Assembly (NCBI RefSeq): GCF_000373565.1
Contig: NZ_KB891814.1
Span: 1 to 64,000, forward strand
DNA length: 64,000 bases
Source of the DNA: Streptomyces sp. HmicA12
GTDB lineage: Bacteria; Actinomycetota; Actinomycetes; Streptomycetales; Streptomycetaceae
Direction: 5' to 3'
The position numbers were made by a program, and so were the translations under genes. The notes under the pieces were generated by a model. That model was given only the letters and a program-made list of their open reading frames with translations, was not told the origin of the DNA and made no database searches. The stretch's first letter is position 1. The number at the start of each line of letters is the position of its first letter. Of the stretch, positions 17,069 to 26,300 are shown piece by piece.

Positions 17069-17179
17069 AACACCTGGATCCTCCCAGGTCAGCGGACGAC
17101 AAACCCGGCATAAGTAGTCTTTACCCATCGGACACACATCGTTCGTGATCACGCAACACCACTCCTTCACAGTGGATGC

Positions 17180-18466
17180 ATGAGTCCAGACATGTCTGAT
17201 GTGACGCCCGTGAACCACGACCGCCCGGCCCGCGCCCGGATCAAGGGCCTCGTCACCCGTGCCGCCTCGTGGCGGCCACGCCGCCACGAGCACGCTCCAC
17301 CGACAGCGGATACCGGCGCCCGGCCGACCGGCCCCGACGAGGACGGGGCGGCGACCGGGCGGCAGGAAGCGGCACCGCTGCGCCCCGAGCAGAGCGTGCT
17401 GTGGCGGATGCGGACGACGGTGCGCGACGAGCCCGGCACGCTCGCGGCACTGTGCACGGCACTGGCCCACCGACGGGTCGACATCCTCAGCCTGCAGACG
17501 CACCCGCTGGCCGACGGCACCGTCGACGAGTTCCTGCTGCGCGCCCCGCAGGAAGCCACCGCGGCCGAGCTGACCCGGGCGATCGCACGAGCCGGCGGCT
17601 GCGACACCTGGATCGAGCGGGCCGACACCCACGATCTGGTGGACGCCCCGACCCGCATCCTGGGCCTCGCCACGCGCACCGCGCTGGACGCGGCCGAACT
17701 CCCGCTGGCACTGCGCCAGTTGCTCGGCCGCTGCACCATCAGGTCGCTGCCCGCCAAGGCCGCGGGCGCCGCCCCGGTCGAGGGCGGCTTCGACGACACG
17801 GAGCTGCGCCTGCGCACGCCGGAGGGCGGCCTCATCACGGTGGAGCGGCCGTATCTGCCGTTCACCCCGACCGAGTTCGCGCGCGCCCGCGCCCTGGTGG
17901 AACTCGACACGCGGCTCGGCCCGCGGGTCCCGCGCGGACAGGACGTCCTGACGCTCCCCGAGGGCAACGAGATCACGGTGCGCCGCGCCGACCCCTCCGA
18001 CGTGGCGGCGGCCAAGGAGATGCACGAGCGGTGCTCGCAGCGCACGCTGAGCATGCGCTACCACGGTCCCGTCGGCGACGCGGACCGTTACCTGAACCAC
18101 CTGCTCAGCCCGCGCTTCGGCCGCACGCTCGCGGCGCAGACCGCCTCGGGCCGGATCGCCGCCCTCGGCCACCTGCTCTGGGACGGCGACGAGACCGAGA
18201 TCGCGCTGCTCGTCGAGGACGGCTGGCAGCGCCGCGGTGTCGGCTCCGAACTGCTCGGCCGCCTGGTCGCGATGGCGGTCGAGGCGGGCTGCGAGAGCGT
18301 GTACGCGGTGACGCAGGCGTCCAACACGGGGATGGTCGCGGCGATGCGCGGCCTCGGCCTGCCGCTCGACTACCAGATCGAGGAGGGCACCCTCGTGATC
18401 ACGGCGCGGCTCGACGCGACACCGGTGGCGTCCCGGCTGCCGTACGAGCAGGACGCGCAGGCGTAG
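17180..18466 (+). CDS. ACT-domain / GNAT acetyltransferase fusion
   Basis: A 428-residue soluble protein. Residues 1-65 are basic and disordered. An ACT-like domain follows at about 73-145 (VLWRMRTTVRDEPGTLAALCTALAHRRVD contains the DEPGTL motif; then ILSLQTHPL). The middle region has no family I can name. A GNAT domain ends the protein at about 265-415 (ITVRRADPSDVAAAKEMHER, then the acetyl-CoA loop DGWQRRGVGSELLGRL, and NTGMVAAMRGLG). ACT domains bind amino acids, so an amino-acid-controlled acetyltransferase is a fair guess; the substrate may be a protein lysine or a small molecule. Alternative start at ATG 17192. Confidence 0.85.
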   Translation: MSPDMSDVTPVNHDRPARARIKGLVTRAASWRPRRHEHAPPTADTGARPTGPDEDGAATGRQEAAPLRPEQSVLWRMRTTVRDEPGTLAALCTALAHRRVDILSLQTHPLADGTVDEFLLRAPQEATAAELTRAIARAGGCDTWIERADTHDLVDAPTRILGLATRTALDAAELPLALRQLLGRCTIRSLPAKAAGAAPVEGGFDDTELRLRTPEGGLITVERPYLPFTPTEFARARALVELDTRLGPRVPRGQDVLTLPEGNEITVRRADPSDVAAAKEMHERCSQRTLSMRYHGPVGDADRYLNHLLSPRFGRTLAAQTASGRIAALGHLLWDGDETEIALLVEDGWQRRGVGSELLGRLVAMAVEAGCESVYAVTQASNTGMVAAMRGLGLPLDYQIEEGTLVITARLDATPVASRLPYEQDAQA

Positions 18467-18688
18467 CTACTCCTTGACGGGGTCGGCGCCGGGTCGCTTC
18501 ACGATCCGGTCGCCGGCCTCGACCGACTTCCACAGCTGGCGGTCGATCCGGACCTTGTCGGACGCACCGTCGGCGAAGCGGATCTCGACGTAGTGGTACA
18601 TGTTCGACCCGTCGGTCATCCCGCGGGACTTGTCGACGACGACCCCGTCCCAGGAATCGTCTCGTCCTGCTTTGCGTGACTTGAACAT
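18467..18688 (-). CDS. Small conserved-looking protein, 73 residues
   Basis: A short hydrophilic protein (MFKSRKAGRDDSWDG..., with VVDKSRGMTDGSNMYHYVEI and a C-terminal RIDRQLWKSVEAGDRIVKR). It reads like a small beta-barrel or SH3-like domain, and such stand-alone proteins are common in Streptomyces. No catalytic motif. Its first 73 bases overlap, in another frame on the same strand, the end of the PLP-lyase gene, so it is likely translated from the same message. Function unknown. Confidence 0.65.
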   Translation of the reverse strand: MFKSRKAGRDDSWDGVVVDKSRGMTDGSNMYHYVEIRFADGASDKVRIDRQLWKSVEAGDRIVKRPGADPVKE

Positions 18689-19857
18689 ACGGCGAGTCTA
18701 CGAGGCCCGGCCTCTCCCAGCGCCCGGTCGAGGTCCGCCCACAGGTCCTCCACGTCCTCCAGACCGACCGAGAGCCGCAGCAGCCGGTCACTCACCCCGG
18801 CCGCGCGCCGATCACCTTCGGCCACCACCCGATGGCTGATGGACGCCGGGTGCTGGATCAGCGAGTCGACGCTGCCGAGACTGACCGCCGGAGTGATCAG
18901 TTCGACCCCGGCGGTCACCGCGTGCGGATCCCCTGCGACCTCGAAGGCGACCATCGCGCCGCCGACGCGCGGATAGTGGACGCGGGTGACGCGCGGGTCG
19001 CCGGTCAGGCGCCGCACCAGTTCCGCCGCGGTCGCCGAGGCGGCCCGCACCCGTACGGGCAGGGTCGACAGGCCGCGGAGCAGCAGGTAGCCCGCGAGCG
19101 GATGCAGGACGCCGCCCGTCGCGAACCTCATCTTGCGCAGCTGCCGCGCGAAGGTCTCGTCGCAGGCCACGACTCCGCCCAGGACGTCCCCGTGCCCGCC
19201 CAGATACTTCGTCGCGCTGTGCAGCACGATCCGGGCCCCGCTCTCGACGGGCCGTTGCAGCACGGGCGTCGCGAAGGTGTTGTCGACCAGCAGCGGCACG
19301 GCCGCGCAGGCGTGGGCCACGGCCCGCAGGTCGACCTCCGCGAGTGTCGGGTTCGCGGGCGACTCGACCAGCACGAGGCCGGTGTCGGGACGGATCGCGT
19401 CGGCGATCCCGGCCGGATCTACCCAGGTCACCTCGGTGCCGAGCACGCCCGCGTCGAGCAGATGGTCGCTGCACCCGTACAGCGGGCGGACCGCGACGAC
19501 ATGGCCCAGGCCCGCTGCACGGCGTACGAGAAGCACCGCGGTCAGGGCCGCCATGCCGCTGGCGAACGCGACCGCCGCGTCCGTGCCTTCGAGGCGCGCG
19601 AGCGCCGTCTCGAAGCGGGCGACGGTGGGGTTGCCGAGCCTGCCGTAGACGGGCGGGCCGCCGTCGAGGACACCGTCGGCGGCGAACGCGTCGACGCGCG
19701 CCGCCTCGGCCCGGCTGTCGGCGGACGGATAGGTGGTCGACAGATCGATGGGCGGGGCGTGCAGGCCGAGGGCGGCGAGGTCGTCACGGCCGGCGTGCAC
19801 GGCTTCGGTGGCGAGGGCCCGGGCGCGGGGGTACGACACGTTCTCGTCGTGGTCCAT
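18616..19857 (-). CDS. PLP-dependent Cys/Met-metabolism enzyme (cystathionine gamma-lyase/synthase family)
   Basis: A 413-residue fold-type I PLP enzyme acting on sulfur amino acids. Recognisable parts are STTYPS and YGRLGNPTVARFETALARLEG near the N terminus, FASGMAA, LVESPANPTLAEVD, the cofactor-site VDNTFATP, the PLP lysine Lys217 in HSATKYLGGHGD, and the C-terminal LLRLSVGLEDVEDL. Lyase versus gamma-synthase cannot be decided here. The ATG at 19857 has GGAG 6 bases upstream; an earlier in-frame ATG at 19869 lacks one. The last 25 or so residues extend past the usual family end and overlap the small gene downstream. Divergent from an Lrp regulator 72 bases away, its probable controller. Confidence 0.88.
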   Translation of the reverse strand: MDHDENVSYPRARALATEAVHAGRDDLAALGLHAPPIDLSTTYPSADSRAEAARVDAFAADGVLDGGPPVYGRLGNPTVARFETALARLEGTDAAVAFASGMAALTAVLLVRRAAGLGHVVAVRPLYGCSDHLLDAGVLGTEVTWVDPAGIADAIRPDTGLVLVESPANPTLAEVDLRAVAHACAAVPLLVDNTFATPVLQRPVESGARIVLHSATKYLGGHGDVLGGVVACDETFARQLRKMRFATGGVLHPLAGYLLLRGLSTLPVRVRAASATAAELVRRLTGDPRVTRVHYPRVGGAMVAFEVAGDPHAVTAGVELITPAVSLGSVDSLIQHPASISHRVVAEGDRRAAGVSDRLLRLSVGLEDVEDLWADLDRALGEAGPRRLAVCSSHAKQDETIPGTGSSSTSPAG

Positions 19858-19929
19858 GGTGTGCTCCATGGGCAGCAGACTGAACAACAGCCCGGGGATG
19901 CGGTTCAACTCCCGTGCTACGTTCGGCGG

Positions 19930-20439
19930 ATGACCGATTCCGTCGTACTCGATCCGGTGGATCTCGACATCCTGAGGCTGCTGCAGAACGACGCCCGTAC
20001 GACGTACCGGGATCTCGCCGCGCAGGTCGGTGTCGCGCCCTCCACCTGTCTGGACCGGGTGAGCAGGCTGCGCCGGTGCGGTGTGATCCTCGGGCATGCG
20101 CTGCGCGTCGACCCGGCGAAGCTGGGTCGCGGGCTGCAGGCCCTGCTCTCCGTGCAGGTGCGGCCGCACCGGCGGGAGCTGGTCGGGCCGTTCGTGGAGC
20201 GGATCCGGGCGCTGCCCGAGGCGCGCACCGTTTTCCATCTCACCGGCCCCGACGACTACTTGGTGCATGTCGCCGTCCATGACATGGCGGATCTGCAGCG
20301 GCTCGTCCTCGACGCGTTCACGTCACGGCGCGAGGTGGCGCGGGTGGAGACCCGGCTGATCTTCCAGCAGTGGGAGTGCGGCCCGTTGTTGCCGCCGGGC
20401 GGCACTCCCCCGGCGCACCCTGGTGACGCGGGCCCCTGA
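19930..20439 (+). CDS. Lrp/AsnC-family transcriptional regulator
   Basis: A 169-residue feast/famine regulator. The N-terminal helix-turn-helix is LDPVDLDILRLLQNDARTTY with QVGVAPSTCLDRVSRLRRCG; the RAM/ACT-like effector domain follows (ALLSVQVRPHRRELVGPF, TGPDDYLVHVAVHDM). A Pro/Gly tail of about 15 residues ends the protein. The ATG at 19930 is closely divergent from the PLP lyase, which suggests amino-acid-responsive control of that gene. The 3' end runs 19 bases before the DUF885 start, so the two may share a transcript. Confidence 0.9.
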   Translation: MTDSVVLDPVDLDILRLLQNDARTTYRDLAAQVGVAPSTCLDRVSRLRRCGVILGHALRVDPAKLGRGLQALLSVQVRPHRRELVGPFVERIRALPEARTVFHLTGPDDYLVHVAVHDMADLQRLVLDAFTSRREVARVETRLIFQQWECGPLLPPGGTPPAHPGDAGP

Positions 20440-20458
20440 CCCGTACGAGGATGTCCGC

Positions 20459-22126
20459 ATGTCAGACATCTCGCACACGCCCCGGCAGGTCGCCGACGCC
20501 TACGTCGACGCCCTGGTCGCTCTCGACCCGGTCACCGGCACGTACCTCGGCGTCCCCGCCTCCCACAGCAAACTGCCCGATCTCTCCCCCGCGGGCGTGG
20601 AGGCGCTCGCGGCGCTGGCCCGGGAGACGCTGGCGCGGCTCGACGCGGCGGAGCGGCTGCCCGGCGCCGACAGCGACGTCGAGCGGCGCTGCGCCCGGCT
20701 GCTGCGCGAGCGGCTGACCGCCGAGCTCGCCGTGCACGACGCCGAGGAGCCGCTGCGCGCCGTCTCCAACCTGGGGTCGCCGGTCCATCACGTACGCGAC
20801 GTCTTCACGATCACGCCGACCGGGACGCAGGAGGACTGGGCGGCGGTCGCCGAGCGGCTGCGTGCGGTCCCGGCGGCGTTCGCCGGGTACCGGGAGACGC
20901 TGGCGCTCGGCCTCGACCGCAAGCTGCACGGCGGGCCGCGGCCGACGCGGACGTTCATCGGGCAGCTCGCCGAATGGGAGGGCTGGTTCGGGGAGTTCGT
21001 GGCCGCGGGACCCGAGGCGCTGCGCGGGTCGCTCGTCGAGGCGGCGGGCGCCGCGGACGCCGCGACCGTGGAGCTGCGCGACTGGATGCGGGACGTGTAC
21101 GCGCCCGCGGTCGAGGGCGCGCCGGACGTGGTGGGCCGCGAGCGCTACGCGCGTTGGTCGCGCTACTACAACGGTACGGATCTCGACCTGGACGAGGCGT
21201 ACGCGTACGGCTGGAGCGAGTTCCACCGGCTGCTCGCCGAGATGCGCACGGAAGCGGAGAAGATCCTGCCGGGCGCCGGGACGCCGTGGGTGGCGCTCGC
21301 GCATCTCGACGAGCACGGGCGGCACATCGAGGGCGTCGAGGAGGTCCGGCAGTGGCTGCAGGACCTCATGGACGAGGCGATCGACGCGCTCGACGGCACC
21401 CACTTCGAACTCGCCGAGCGGGTACGGAAGGTGGAGTCGTGCATCGCGCCCGCCGGCAGCCCCGCGGCGCCGTACTACACGGAGCCGTCGGTCGACTTCT
21501 CGCGGCCGGGCCGCACCTGGCTGCCCACGATGGGGCAGACCCGCTTCCCCGTCTACGACCTGGTGTCGACCTGGTACCACGAGGGCGTGCCCGGCCATCA
21601 TCTTCAGCTCGCGCAGTGGGCGCACGTCGCCGGTGACCTGTCGCGCTACCAGGCGACGGTCGGCATCGTCTCGGCCAACGCGGAGGGCTGGGCGCTGTAC
21701 GCGGAGCGTCTGATGGACGAACTGGGCTATCTCACGGACGCCGAGACGCGGATCGGTTACCTCGACGCGCAGATGATGCGTGCCTGCCGGGTCATCGTCG
21801 ACATCGGCATGCACCTGGAGCTGGAGATCCCGGCGGACTCGCCGTTCCACCCGGGTGAGCGGTGGACGCCGGAGCTGGCGCAGGAGTTCTTCGGGGCGCA
21901 CAGCAGCCGTCCCGCGGACTTCGTGGAGAGCGAGCTGACCCGCTACCTGTCGATCCCCGGGCAGGCCATCGGCTACAAGCTGGGCGAGCGGGCGTGGCTG
22001 CTCGGCCGTGCCAACGCGCAGGCGGCGCACGGTGACGCGTTCGACGCGAAGGCGTGGCACATGGCGGCGCTGTCCCAGGGGTCGCTGGGGCTCGACGACC
22101 TGGTGGACGAGCTCTCGAAGCTGTAG
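20459..22126 (+). CDS. DUF885 family zinc-peptidase-like protein
   Basis: A 555-residue soluble protein of the DUF885 family. These are alpha-helical, with a gluzincin-like active site; I see HEGVPGHH at residues 374-381, the family's expected metal site, in the setting TWYHEGVPGHHLQLAQW, and further Glu residues in SANAEGWALYAERLMDELGY. No signal peptide, so it is cytosolic. Likely a carboxypeptidase- or oligopeptidase-like enzyme; substrate unknown. Start ATG at 20459 has GAGGA 7 bases upstream and is better than the ATG at 20423, which lies inside the preceding gene. Confidence 0.88.
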   Translation: MSDISHTPRQVADAYVDALVALDPVTGTYLGVPASHSKLPDLSPAGVEALAALARETLARLDAAERLPGADSDVERRCARLLRERLTAELAVHDAEEPLRAVSNLGSPVHHVRDVFTITPTGTQEDWAAVAERLRAVPAAFAGYRETLALGLDRKLHGGPRPTRTFIGQLAEWEGWFGEFVAAGPEALRGSLVEAAGAADAATVELRDWMRDVYAPAVEGAPDVVGRERYARWSRYYNGTDLDLDEAYAYGWSEFHRLLAEMRTEAEKILPGAGTPWVALAHLDEHGRHIEGVEEVRQWLQDLMDEAIDALDGTHFELAERVRKVESCIAPAGSPAAPYYTEPSVDFSRPGRTWLPTMGQTRFPVYDLVSTWYHEGVPGHHLQLAQWAHVAGDLSRYQATVGIVSANAEGWALYAERLMDELGYLTDAETRIGYLDAQMMRACRVIVDIGMHLELEIPADSPFHPGERWTPELAQEFFGAHSSRPADFVESELTRYLSIPGQAIGYKLGERAWLLGRANAQAAHGDAFDAKAWHMAALSQGSLGLDDLVDELSKL

Positions 22127-22141
22127 CCGCAGCTCACCGGT

Positions 22142-22690
22142 TCAGCAGCCGCAGTCGTCCGCGTCGACCGGCGCCGTGAGGGGGTCCGCCGTCTTCTGTG
22201 CGGGCCCCTCCCACGTCTCGTACGCGAAGCCCTCGCGCGCCCAGTACTCGAAGCCGCCGAGCATCTCCTTGACCTGGAAGCCGAGTTCGGCGAGGGCGAG
22301 GGCGGCGCGGGTCGCGCCGTTGCAGCCCGGTCCCCAGCAGTACGTGACGACGGGCACGGACCGGTCGAGGAGCCGCTCGGCCTGCTCGGGAATGAGCGCG
22401 GTCGGCAGGTGGATCGCGCCGGGGACGTGCCCCTGGTCCCAGGAGGCGGTGGAGCGCGAGTCGACGACGACGAACCCCGGGTCGCCGTCGGCGGCGAGGG
22501 CGGCGGCGACGTCGGACACGTCGGCGTGGAAGGCGAGACCGGCGCCGAAGTACGCGGCCGCGGCGGCGGGCGACGCGGGGGCTACGCGCAGGACCGGGTT
22601 GCCGGTCGCCGTGGCGGCGGTCGTCGTGGCGGCGGTCGTCGTGGCGGCCGTAGCCGTAGTGGTCGTCGTGATCGTCGTCGTGGTGCTCAT
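22142..22690 (-). CDS. Rhodanese-like sulfurtransferase with Thr-rich N terminus and Cys tail
   Basis: A 182-residue protein. Residues 1-30 are almost only Thr and Ala, encoded partly by a 15-bp tandem repeat. The rhodanese fold follows: FVVVDSRS with the structural Asp77, DQGHVPGAIHLP, and the active-site loop VVTYCWGPGCNGATRAA with Cys118 as presumed persulfide carrier and a second Cys at 123. The C terminus is DDCGC (Cys180, Cys182), suggesting metal or persulfide handling. Divergent from the Lrp regulator at 22851, so it is a likely target. Role in sulfur relay is inferred. Confidence 0.85.
   Translation of the reverse strand: MSTTTTITTTTTATAATTTAATTTAATATGNPVLRVAPASPAAAAAYFGAGLAFHADVSDVAAALAADGDPGFVVVDSRSTASWDQGHVPGAIHLPTALIPEQAERLLDRSVPVVTYCWGPGCNGATRAALALAELGFQVKEMLGGFEYWAREGFAYETWEGPAQKTADPLTAPVDADDCGC
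22605..22649. repeat. 15-bp minisatellite inside the rhodanese gene
   Basis: Three tandem 15-base units, 22605-22619, 22620-22634 and 22635-22649. The second is GTCGTCGTGGCGGCG; the first and third each differ from it by one base. Being a multiple of 3 it adds five residues per copy to the Thr/Ala-rich N terminus without frameshift, so copy number could vary between strains. Confidence 0.75.
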
Positions 22691-22777
22691 GGTGGCCTCC
22701 CTGGAGCGATGGGGCGGGCGGGTTCCGGTGCCGGTGCGATCCGGCCCGCTCTCCCTGACCAGAAATCTACGGTCGTC

Positions 22778-22801
22778 GATCGCCTTCCTGAAGGGGCGAT
22801 C
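22778..22801. promoter_or_regulatory. Inverted repeat in the rhodanese / Lrp divergent promoter
   Basis: GATCGCC (22778-22784) and GGCGATC (22795-22801) form an inverted repeat with a 10-base spacer in the 160-base divergent gap, 50 bases before the Lrp gene start. A likely regulator-binding site, most simply for the Lrp protein itself. Inferred from position. Confidence 0.35.
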
Positions 22802-22850
22802 CCCGGCGTCCCTCTTGATCGGCCGGGGATTTCCCTGTTAGCTCTCGCTC

Positions 22851-23321
22851 ATGACCGCCGATTCCCCTGCCGGGTCACCGTCGTACGTTCCCGATGCCAC
22901 GGACTGGCGCATTCTGGAGGTCCTCCAGCGCGAGGGCCGCGCCAGTTACGCCGAGCTGGCGCGGGCCGTGTCCATGTCCGCGAGCGCCGTGACGGAGCGG
23001 GTGCGCCGGCTCGAGGAGGCGGGGGTGATCGCGGGGTACTCCGCCGTGGTCGTGCCGGAGCGGCTGGGGCTGCCGATCCTGGCGTTCGTGCGCCTCAGGT
23101 ACCCCAACGGGAACTACAAGCCGTTCCACGACCTCGTCGAGGCGACGCCGGAGATCCTGGAGGCCCATCACGTCACCGGTGACGACTGCTTCGTCATCAA
23201 GGTCGCTGCGCGGTCGATGAGTCACCTGGAGCAGGTGTCCGGGAAGATCGGCACGCTCGGTTCGGTGACGACGAGCGTGGTGTATTCGTCACCGCTGCCC
23301 CGGCGGGCGCTCGGGCACTGA
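22851..23321 (+). CDS. Lrp/AsnC-family transcriptional regulator
   Basis: A 156-residue regulator. The DNA-binding part is TDWRILEVLQREGRASYAEL, with SMSASAVTERVRRLEEAGVI; the effector domain is LPILAFVRLRYPNGNYKPF and TGDDCFVIKVAARSMSHLEQ. The gene is divergent from the rhodanese gene, so it may respond to a sulfur amino acid such as cysteine and control sulfur handling; this is inference from neighbourhood. It converges on sbcC with a 43-base gap holding the palindrome CCCCGGCCGGGG. Confidence 0.9.
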   Translation: MTADSPAGSPSYVPDATDWRILEVLQREGRASYAELARAVSMSASAVTERVRRLEEAGVIAGYSAVVVPERLGLPILAFVRLRYPNGNYKPFHDLVEATPEILEAHHVTGDDCFVIKVAARSMSHLEQVSGKIGTLGSVTTSVVYSSPLPRRALGH

Positions 23322-23364
23322 GGCCCCGGCCGGGGACATCAGCGGCCCCCCGCTCCCTCAGCCG

Positions 23365-26300
23365 TCACCCGTCACCCGTCCCCCGCTGTCGCACCACCGA
23401 TCCGTCCCGCCCCTTCACGACCTCCAGCTGCGCGTGGACGCGGCGGCGCAGGTCCCCGACGTGGCTGACGATGCCGACGCTGCGGTCCCGCTCGCGCAGG
23501 GAGTCGAGGACGTCGAGGACGTCGTCGAGGGTCTGGTCGTCGAGGCTGCCGAAGCCCTCGTCGATGAAAAGGGTGTCGAGGCGGACACCGCCCGCCTCGT
23601 CCGTGACGACGTCGGCGAGGCCGAGGGCCAGGGCGAGGGAGGCGAAGAACGTCTCGCCGCCGGAGAGCGTCGCCGTGTCCCGCTCGCGGCCCGTCCACGC
23701 GTCGACGACGTGCAGGCCGAGGCCGGAACGGCCGCGCCCGGCGAGGGAGTCGGAGTGCACGAGGGTGTAGCGCCCGGACGACATGCGGCGCAGGCGCGCG
23801 GTCGCAGCGGCCGCCACCTGTTCGAGGCGCGCGGCGAGTACGTACGACTCCAGACGCATCTTGCGTTCGTTGTCCGCGGAGGTGCCCGCCGCGAGGGCGG
23901 CGAGGCGGGCCACCCGGTTGTACGTGGTGCGCAGCGGGCCGAGGCGGCGGGCCTCGGTGGCGGCGCGCCGGGACAGCCGGTCGAGCTCGGCGCAGCGGCG
24001 CTGCGCCGCGTCCCGCGCGGAGCCCGCGGCCCGGACGCGCGCGTCGGCGGCCTCGGCGGCGGTGTGCGCGGCGGTGACGTCCGCGGCGGGCCCGCGGGCG
24101 GCCGCGGCGGTGTCCTCCTCGGCGAGGACCGCGCGGACCGTCGCCCGCTCCGACTGCCATGCGTCCAGGCGGTGTTGGAGCTCCCGGTACCGTACGTCGT
24201 CGAGCTGGGCGGCGGCCGCGGCCTGCGGCGTGTCGAAGCCGGCCCGGAACGCGGCGTCGGCGAGTCGCGCGTCCGCGACCTTCAGGCGCTGCGCCGTGTC
24301 CTCGACGGCGCGGGCCGCCTCGGCCGCCGTGCCGAGCAGCTCGGCGAGCCGCTCCAGCTGGACGGCGCGCGCCTCGACACTGGCCGCCGTGCCCCGCGCC
24401 TGCGCCAACTCCCTCTGCAGGCCTGCTTGTTCGCGCTCCAGCGCGTCGCGCAGGGAGCTCCGGGCCGCGGCGCGGGTGGCGGCTTCCTGGCGGGCGGTGA
24501 GCCTGCGCTCGTGCTCGCTCTCGGCGCGGGCGAGTGTCTCGCGGGCGGCGTGCAGGGTGGACGCCTCGGTGCGGGCCTCGGCGTGTCGCTCCTGCAACGC
24601 GCTCGCCGCGTCGGCGAGTTGGCCGGCCGGGGCATCTCCGGCCGCGGCCTTCGCCGCTGCCAGTTCCTCGCGGACGACACCGGAGCGGCGCTCGGCGTCG
24701 GTGTGGCGTTCTTCCGCCGCGCGGTAGGCGGCGAGCGCGGCTTCTTCCGCGGCGCGGTCGACGTGGCCGGCCGACTTCCGCTGGGGCGCCGGGTGTTCGG
24801 TGGCTCCGCACACGACGCACGGAGCGCCGTCCTGGAGGTCCTCGGCGAGTTCGGCGGCGATGCCGCGCAGCCGCTGTTCCTTCAGGCCGAGCCAGTGCTC
24901 GTGGGCGTGCGCCGATTCCTCCCGGGTGCGCAGGGCCTCGGCCCGTGCGGTGCCGGCCTGTTCGGTGAGCCGGTCGCGCTCGCGTGCGGCGCGGGCCTGC
25001 CGCAGCGCGGGTTCCAGCTGTCCCGCGAGGTGCTCGGCCCGGGTCGCCGCTTCCTGGGCGCCGTCGACGCCGGCCTGCAGGTCCGTGCGGCGGCCGTCCC
25101 ACTGGGCGAGCCACTGCTCGGCCTCGTCGATCAGCTCGGTGTCGGCGCGCTCCTCGCGGTCGACGCCCGCGCGCTCCTGGGCGAGCCCGGCCAGCCGTCG
25201 CTCGGCCCGGCGCGCCGCGTCGAGCCCCCCGAGCTCCTGCGCGACACGCCGTGCGGCCTCGGCGAGAACCCCGGGACCGGCGTCGGCGAGCGCCTCCGCC
25301 GGAGGTTCGGCGGGCGCCCCGGGGGCCGGGTCGGCGCTCGCCTCCGCCGCGGGGGCACCTGTGTCGCCCGGCGCCGCGTCTCCGGGCCCGCCCGGCACCC
25401 CGGACCTCACGTCCCCGAGCGTCCCCGCCATCGGCTCGGCGTCGGCACCCGAGATCAGGCCCGGACCTCCGAGCATCCCCGCGCCGTCGCCGCTCTCCGC
25501 CCGCAGCTCGCCGCGCGCCCGTGTCTCCTCGCGCAGCGCCTCCCGGTGCTCCGCCTGCGCGGCCTCGCGCAGGTCGAGGGCGGGGGCCACCGTCTCGGCC
25601 TTCCGTGCGCGCTCCATCCGCTCCCGGACCGCGCCGAGTTCGTCCTCCTGCGCGGCGAGCGCGGCCGCCCTGGCCTCGGCCTGGGCGAAGCGGAGCTGCA
25701 GGCGCTCCGTCTCGCGGGCGTCGGTCAGGTCGCCCTGTGCCGCCACGCGCGCCGACTCTGCGGCGCCCAGGGCGAGATGGGCGTGCGTGTAGGACTCGCG
25801 TGCCGTCGAGCGGGCGACGGCGGCCCAGCCGAGGACCGCCTCCGCCACGCCGGGGTCGCCGGGTGCCGCGTCGACCGGCGCCAGCTCCACCAGGTCTCCC
25901 GCGGCCTGCTGCATCCGGTGCGCGTCGGCGAGCAGCTCGGCGTCACCGGAGGTCACTTGCTTCTCCGCGGCACGCCGGTCCTCGGCGAGCCGCTGCTCCA
26001 CGGCGGCGAACCGGCGCGTGTCGAAGAGCCGTCCCAGGAGTTTGCCGCGGGCCTCGGCGTCGGCGCGCAGGAAGCGGGCGAAGTCTCCCTGCGGCAGGAG
26101 CACGACCTGGCAGAACTGCTCCTTGCTCATGCCGAGCAGCTGGGTGATCTCCTCGCCGATCTCCTGGTGGGAGCGGCTGAGGTCCTTCCACTCCTTGGCC
26201 ACGGCGTCGTACTCGCGCAGCCAGCTCTGCGCCTTCTCCGTGGTGAATCCCGTGCCGCGCTTCTTGGGGCGGGCGAACGGCGGCTGCCGGGTCAGTTCGA

